Shown: piece by piece, positions 63,238-64,000 of the stretch | Numbering within the stretch: position 1 is the first letter of the stretch | Layout of the letters: each line of letters starts with the position of its first letter | Assembly (NCBI RefSeq): GCF_003391335.1 | Contig: NZ_CP028374.1 | Location: 415,856 to 479,855, forward strand | Direction: 5' to 3' | DNA: 64,000 nucleotides | Origin: Candidatus Purcelliella pentastirinorum | GTDB taxonomy: Bacteria; Pseudomonadota; Gammaproteobacteria; Enterobacterales; Enterobacteriaceae | Notes under the pieces: model-generated | Database searches by the model: none | Seen by the model: the letters and a program-made list of their open reading frames with translations, nothing else | Told to the model about the DNA's origin: nothing | Translations under genes and position numbers: made by a program

Positions 63238-63651
63238 TTAATTTTTTAATTTCATTTTAACAACTATTTTATCTAATACTCCATTTATAAATTTATAGCT
63301 ATTTTTTGATCCAAATATTTTAGCTAACTCAATGCCTTCATCTATTATTATTTTATAAGGAATCTCATTACAATTTTTTAATTCATATAATGAAATTCTT
63401 AATACTGTTTTTTCTATTAAAGATAATGTATTTAAATTTCTTAAAATATATAATTTTATAATTTCATCTAATTCTTTTACTATATTTGTTACTCCATTAA
63501 ATATTTTTTTAAAATAAATTATATCTATTTTATTATTTGTTATTTTTAAAAAATGATGTTCAATATCATTAATATTATTATTTGATATTTGCCAACTATA
63601 TAAAGCTTGTACTGCTCTTTTTCTTGCTAATTTACGATATAAAATATTCAC
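63238..63651 (-). CDS. nusB: transcription antitermination factor NusB
   Basis: NusB works with NusE in rRNA antitermination. The 137 residues (E. coli 139) start with the RKLARKRAVQALYSWQ signature and end with KFINGVLDKI, and form the expected all-helical protein. It follows ribE by 13 bases, as in E. coli. Confidence 0.96.
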   Translation of the reverse strand: MNILYRKLARKRAVQALYSWQISNNNINDIEHHFLKITNNKIDIIYFKKIFNGVTNIVKELDEIIKLYILRNLNTLSLIEKTVLRISLYELKNCNEIPYKIIIDEGIELAKIFGSKNSYKFINGVLDKIVVKMKLKN

Positions 63652-63664
63652 TTTATTTTCATTG

Positions 63665-64000
63665 TTAAGAGTTTATTTTTTTTATTATATTTATCATTTC
63701 TAGTGCGACTAATGCTGCTTCATATCCTTTATTACCAAATTTCATACCTGATCTGTTTATTGCTTGTTCTATATTATTTGTAGTTATTACGCTAATAATA
63801 ATTGGTATGCTATGAGTTATACTGATATTTGCTATTTCTTTATTAACTATATTAGTAATATTTTTAAAGTGTAATGTTTCTCCTTTAATTATTGTTCCTA
63901 ATGCTATTATTGCATGAAAATTTTTATTGTTTGCAATTATTTTACAAGTTATAGGTAATTCGCAAGCACCTGGAACCCATACTACTGTTATATTTTTATC
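63665..64000 (-). CDS. ribE: 6,7-dimethyl-8-ribityllumazine synthase, 5' end beyond the window
   Basis: This enzyme (also called RibH) makes the direct precursor of riboflavin. The frame from the right edge to the stop at 63665-63667 encodes 111 residues out of about 156. It contains ITVVWVPGACELPI, ALGTIIKGETLHF with the catalytic His, and a C-terminal GNKGYEAALVALEMIN nearly identical to E. coli. Retention suggests riboflavin synthesis, a typical nutritional role in symbionts, though other rib genes are outside the window. Confidence 0.96.
   Translation of the reverse strand, partial: DKNITVVWVPGACELPITCKIIANNKNFHAIIALGTIIKGETLHFKNITNIVNKEIANISITHSIPIIISVITTNNIEQAINRSGMKFGNKGYEAALVALEMINIIKKINS

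Overview
The window comes from a very AT-rich, gene-dense genome of an enterobacterial (gammaproteobacterial) type that has been strongly reduced. Almost every protein is a close but shortened relative of an Escherichia coli protein. Basic, Lys/Asn-rich low-complexity stretches replace dispensable tails, few genes have a Shine-Dalgarno sequence, and several E. coli gene neighbourhoods survive with genes missing from the middle. No insertion sequences, phage genes, CRISPR arrays or rRNA genes were seen. This pattern fits an obligate, vertically inherited insect symbiont. The species cannot be named from this sequence alone.

Layout: 0-5.5 kb (minus) lon (cut by the left edge), clpX, clpP, tyrS. 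5.9-12.6 kb: murJ, rne, rluC, dnaB. 12.6-18.0 kb: a purine/ureide catabolism island, hpxJ-hpxK (minus), hpxX-hpxY (plus) and hpxB (minus). 18.4-22.5 kb: tRNA-Asp, dnaQ/rnhA, tRNA-Ala, tRNA-Ile, yjcE, tRNA-Phe, tRNA-Ser. 22.7-23.6 kb: a nucleoside hydrolase. 23.6-38.3 kb: a complete thirteen-gene nuo operon for NADH dehydrogenase I. 38.4-53.3 kb (minus): bamC and efp, then deaD, pnp, rpsO, truB, rbfA, infB, nusA, tRNA-fMet, tRNA-Leu, secG, ftsH, rlmE and greA. From deaD onward this is the E. coli greA-to-deaD order with genes removed. 53.5-61.8 kb: pyrF, a 2-Cys peroxiredoxin, yajC, cyoABCDE (cytochrome bo3) and yajR. 61.8-62.7 kb: an eroded region. 62.7-64 kb (minus): pgpA, nusB and ribE (cut by the right edge).

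The most notable content is the ureide island. HpxB, HpxK and HpxJ form a chain allantoin -> allantoate -> ureidoglycine -> oxalurate plus an amino acid. HpxX/HpxY are an AtzG/AtzE-type amidase pair that could deaminate oxalurate. All the catalytic residues I could place are intact, although neighbouring housekeeping genes are trimmed. This suggests selection for recycling nitrogen from purine waste, with the nearby nucleoside hydrolase as a possible further link. The respiratory chain (complex I plus bo3 oxidase) is complete, so the cell is probably aerobic and energetically fairly independent.

Two genes, rlmE and pgpA, are out of frame at poly-A tracts while the sequence on both sides stays conserved. 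Both look like candidates for rescue by RNA polymerase slippage.
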